Position numbers and translations under genes: made by a program. Positions 63,497-64,000 of a stretch of DNA of 64,000 bases are shown piece by piece. The stretch comes from Verrucomicrobiales bacterium (GTDB taxonomy: Bacteria; Verrucomicrobiota; Verrucomicrobiia; Limisphaerales; UBA11320). The stretch lies in assembly GCA_016793885.1 (NCBI GenBank), contig JAEUHE010000042.1, positions 186,001 through 250,000 on the forward strand, in the 5' to 3' direction. The notes under the pieces were generated by a model. The model was not told the DNA's origin and did no database searches. It worked only from the letters and a program-made list of their open reading frames with translations. Every line of letters starts with the position of its first letter. Position 1 is the first letter of the stretch.

Positions 63497-64000
63497 TTAC
63501 TTCCGACGAATCTCGATACCAGTGCCTCGCCAGATCTCGCGGAAGGCTGCGGGGCGATACTCGCGCAAGCCCTGGTTGGGATCTCCGACGACGACGGCAG
63601 AAGGAGTGACGCGGAGCACGGTCACGTAGTGGTCGACCAGAAATCCATATTTGATGACCGCCAGCGTGAACACCCCTGGCTCGCGGCCGAGTTCGTTGAG
63701 TTCCGGATAGGGGCGGTGTCGCGAGACGATGCCGTCGGCGCCGTAGCGCGCTGCGATGGCGTCTGACAGGAGATCGGATGGAGTTCCAAGTGAATTGCTG
63801 GTGTGGGCGAGAATGGCCAGCTCTCCCTCTTGGGCCGGAATCCCCAATTTGCGCAGTGCGGTGACGGCGGCTGCTGGGCCACAGCTGTAATCGGTTCCTT
63901 GGATGCAAATGCCGTTGTCATCGATCTGTGTGACATAGCTCTGCCAGAAGCTGCGATTGAAAGCTGGCGCCAGGAAGGGCCAGATGCACACCACCGAAAC
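63497..64000 (-). CDS. C39-like cysteine peptidase domain protein (5' end outside window)
   Basis: The frame is open to the right edge, so the true start may lie outside; a GTG at 63994 gives 165 residues. The visible part has a hydrophobic N-terminus and a C39-type papain-like core: QGTDYSCGPAAAVTALRKLGIP with the catalytic Cys, VDHYVTVLRVTPSAVVVGDPNQGLREY with the catalytic His and Asp. C39 domains cleave double-Gly leaders in bacteriocin transporters. No ABC transporter or peptide gene is visible here, so a stand-alone C39-like protease is the best description. Confidence 0.8.
   Translation of the reverse strand, partial: VSVVCIWPFLAPAFNRSFWQSYVTQIDDNGICIQGTDYSCGPAAAVTALRKLGIPAQEGELAILAHTSNSLGTPSDLLSDAIAARYGADGIVSRHRPYPELNELGREPGVFTLAVIKYGFLVDHYVTVLRVTPSAVVVGDPNQGLREYRPAAFREIWRGTGIEIRRK

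Overview
The window most likely comes from a motile, Gram-negative member of the Verrucomicrobiota (PVC group). The pointers are a DUF1501 protein paired with a giant Planctomycete-cytochrome-c/DUF1549/DUF1553 protein, a secreted vanadium-haloperoxidase-like protein, a WD40-tailed Ser/Thr kinase, a verrucomicrobial TPR/coiled-coil protein, ResB/CcsA-type cytochrome c maturation, and many starts without a clear Shine-Dalgarno. This is an inference from gene content; there is no rRNA or tRNA gene in the window to settle it. The sequence is high in GC, so large shadow ORFs are abundant and were left out.

Layout. 1-4753 (minus): a flagellar basal-body operon flgB-flgC-fliE-fliF-fliG-fliH-fliI, with fliI cut by the window edge. 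4993-8966 (plus): a coiled-coil/TPR envelope protein translationally coupled to a YjbQ-family protein, then uppP. 8973-18178 (mostly minus): GH13 amylase, GNAT, omega-amidase-like nitrilase, a Tat-type SMP-30 lipoprotein (plus), MFS exporter, ABC-F ATPase, GDSL hydrolase. 18331-22539 (plus): an internally duplicated lipoprotein overlapping resB and ccsA. 23020-29645 (minus): the DUF1501/PSD1 pair. 29807-32416: RNase R with a long basic repetitive tail. 32525-41359 (minus): small Cys-containing secreted protein, haloperoxidase-like protein, SirB1-like protein, pnp and rpsO separated by a structured spacer, an ArsS-like radical SAM enzyme, a FabG-like SDR, and an unrecognised protein built from two related halves. 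41580-50018 (plus): a membrane/spermidine-synthase-like fusion, a LolD/FtsX-type ABC pair with a His-rich lipoprotein, and a WD40-tailed protein kinase. 50165-56161 (minus): a chemotaxis receptor, a small secreted protein, and two tandem GntP permeases. 56372-63101 (minus): a dense phosphorelay locus (REC-kinase, PAS kinase, RedB-like thiol protein, stand-alone REC, PAS kinase, XRE-REC fusion). A partial C39-like peptidase closes the window.

The most unusual points are: (i) the two-operon signalling locus whose only DNA-binding domain sits in front of a receiver domain, with a run of tandem hairpins between the two halves; (ii) a three-hairpin repeat of about 90 nt present in inverted orientation in two intergenic regions, with a partial relative in a third; (iii) a candidate metal-handling ABC/lipoprotein system; (iv) a putative aminopropyltransferase fusion that lacks the usual catalytic Asp context. 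No CRISPR array, IS element, prophage or tRNA was found.
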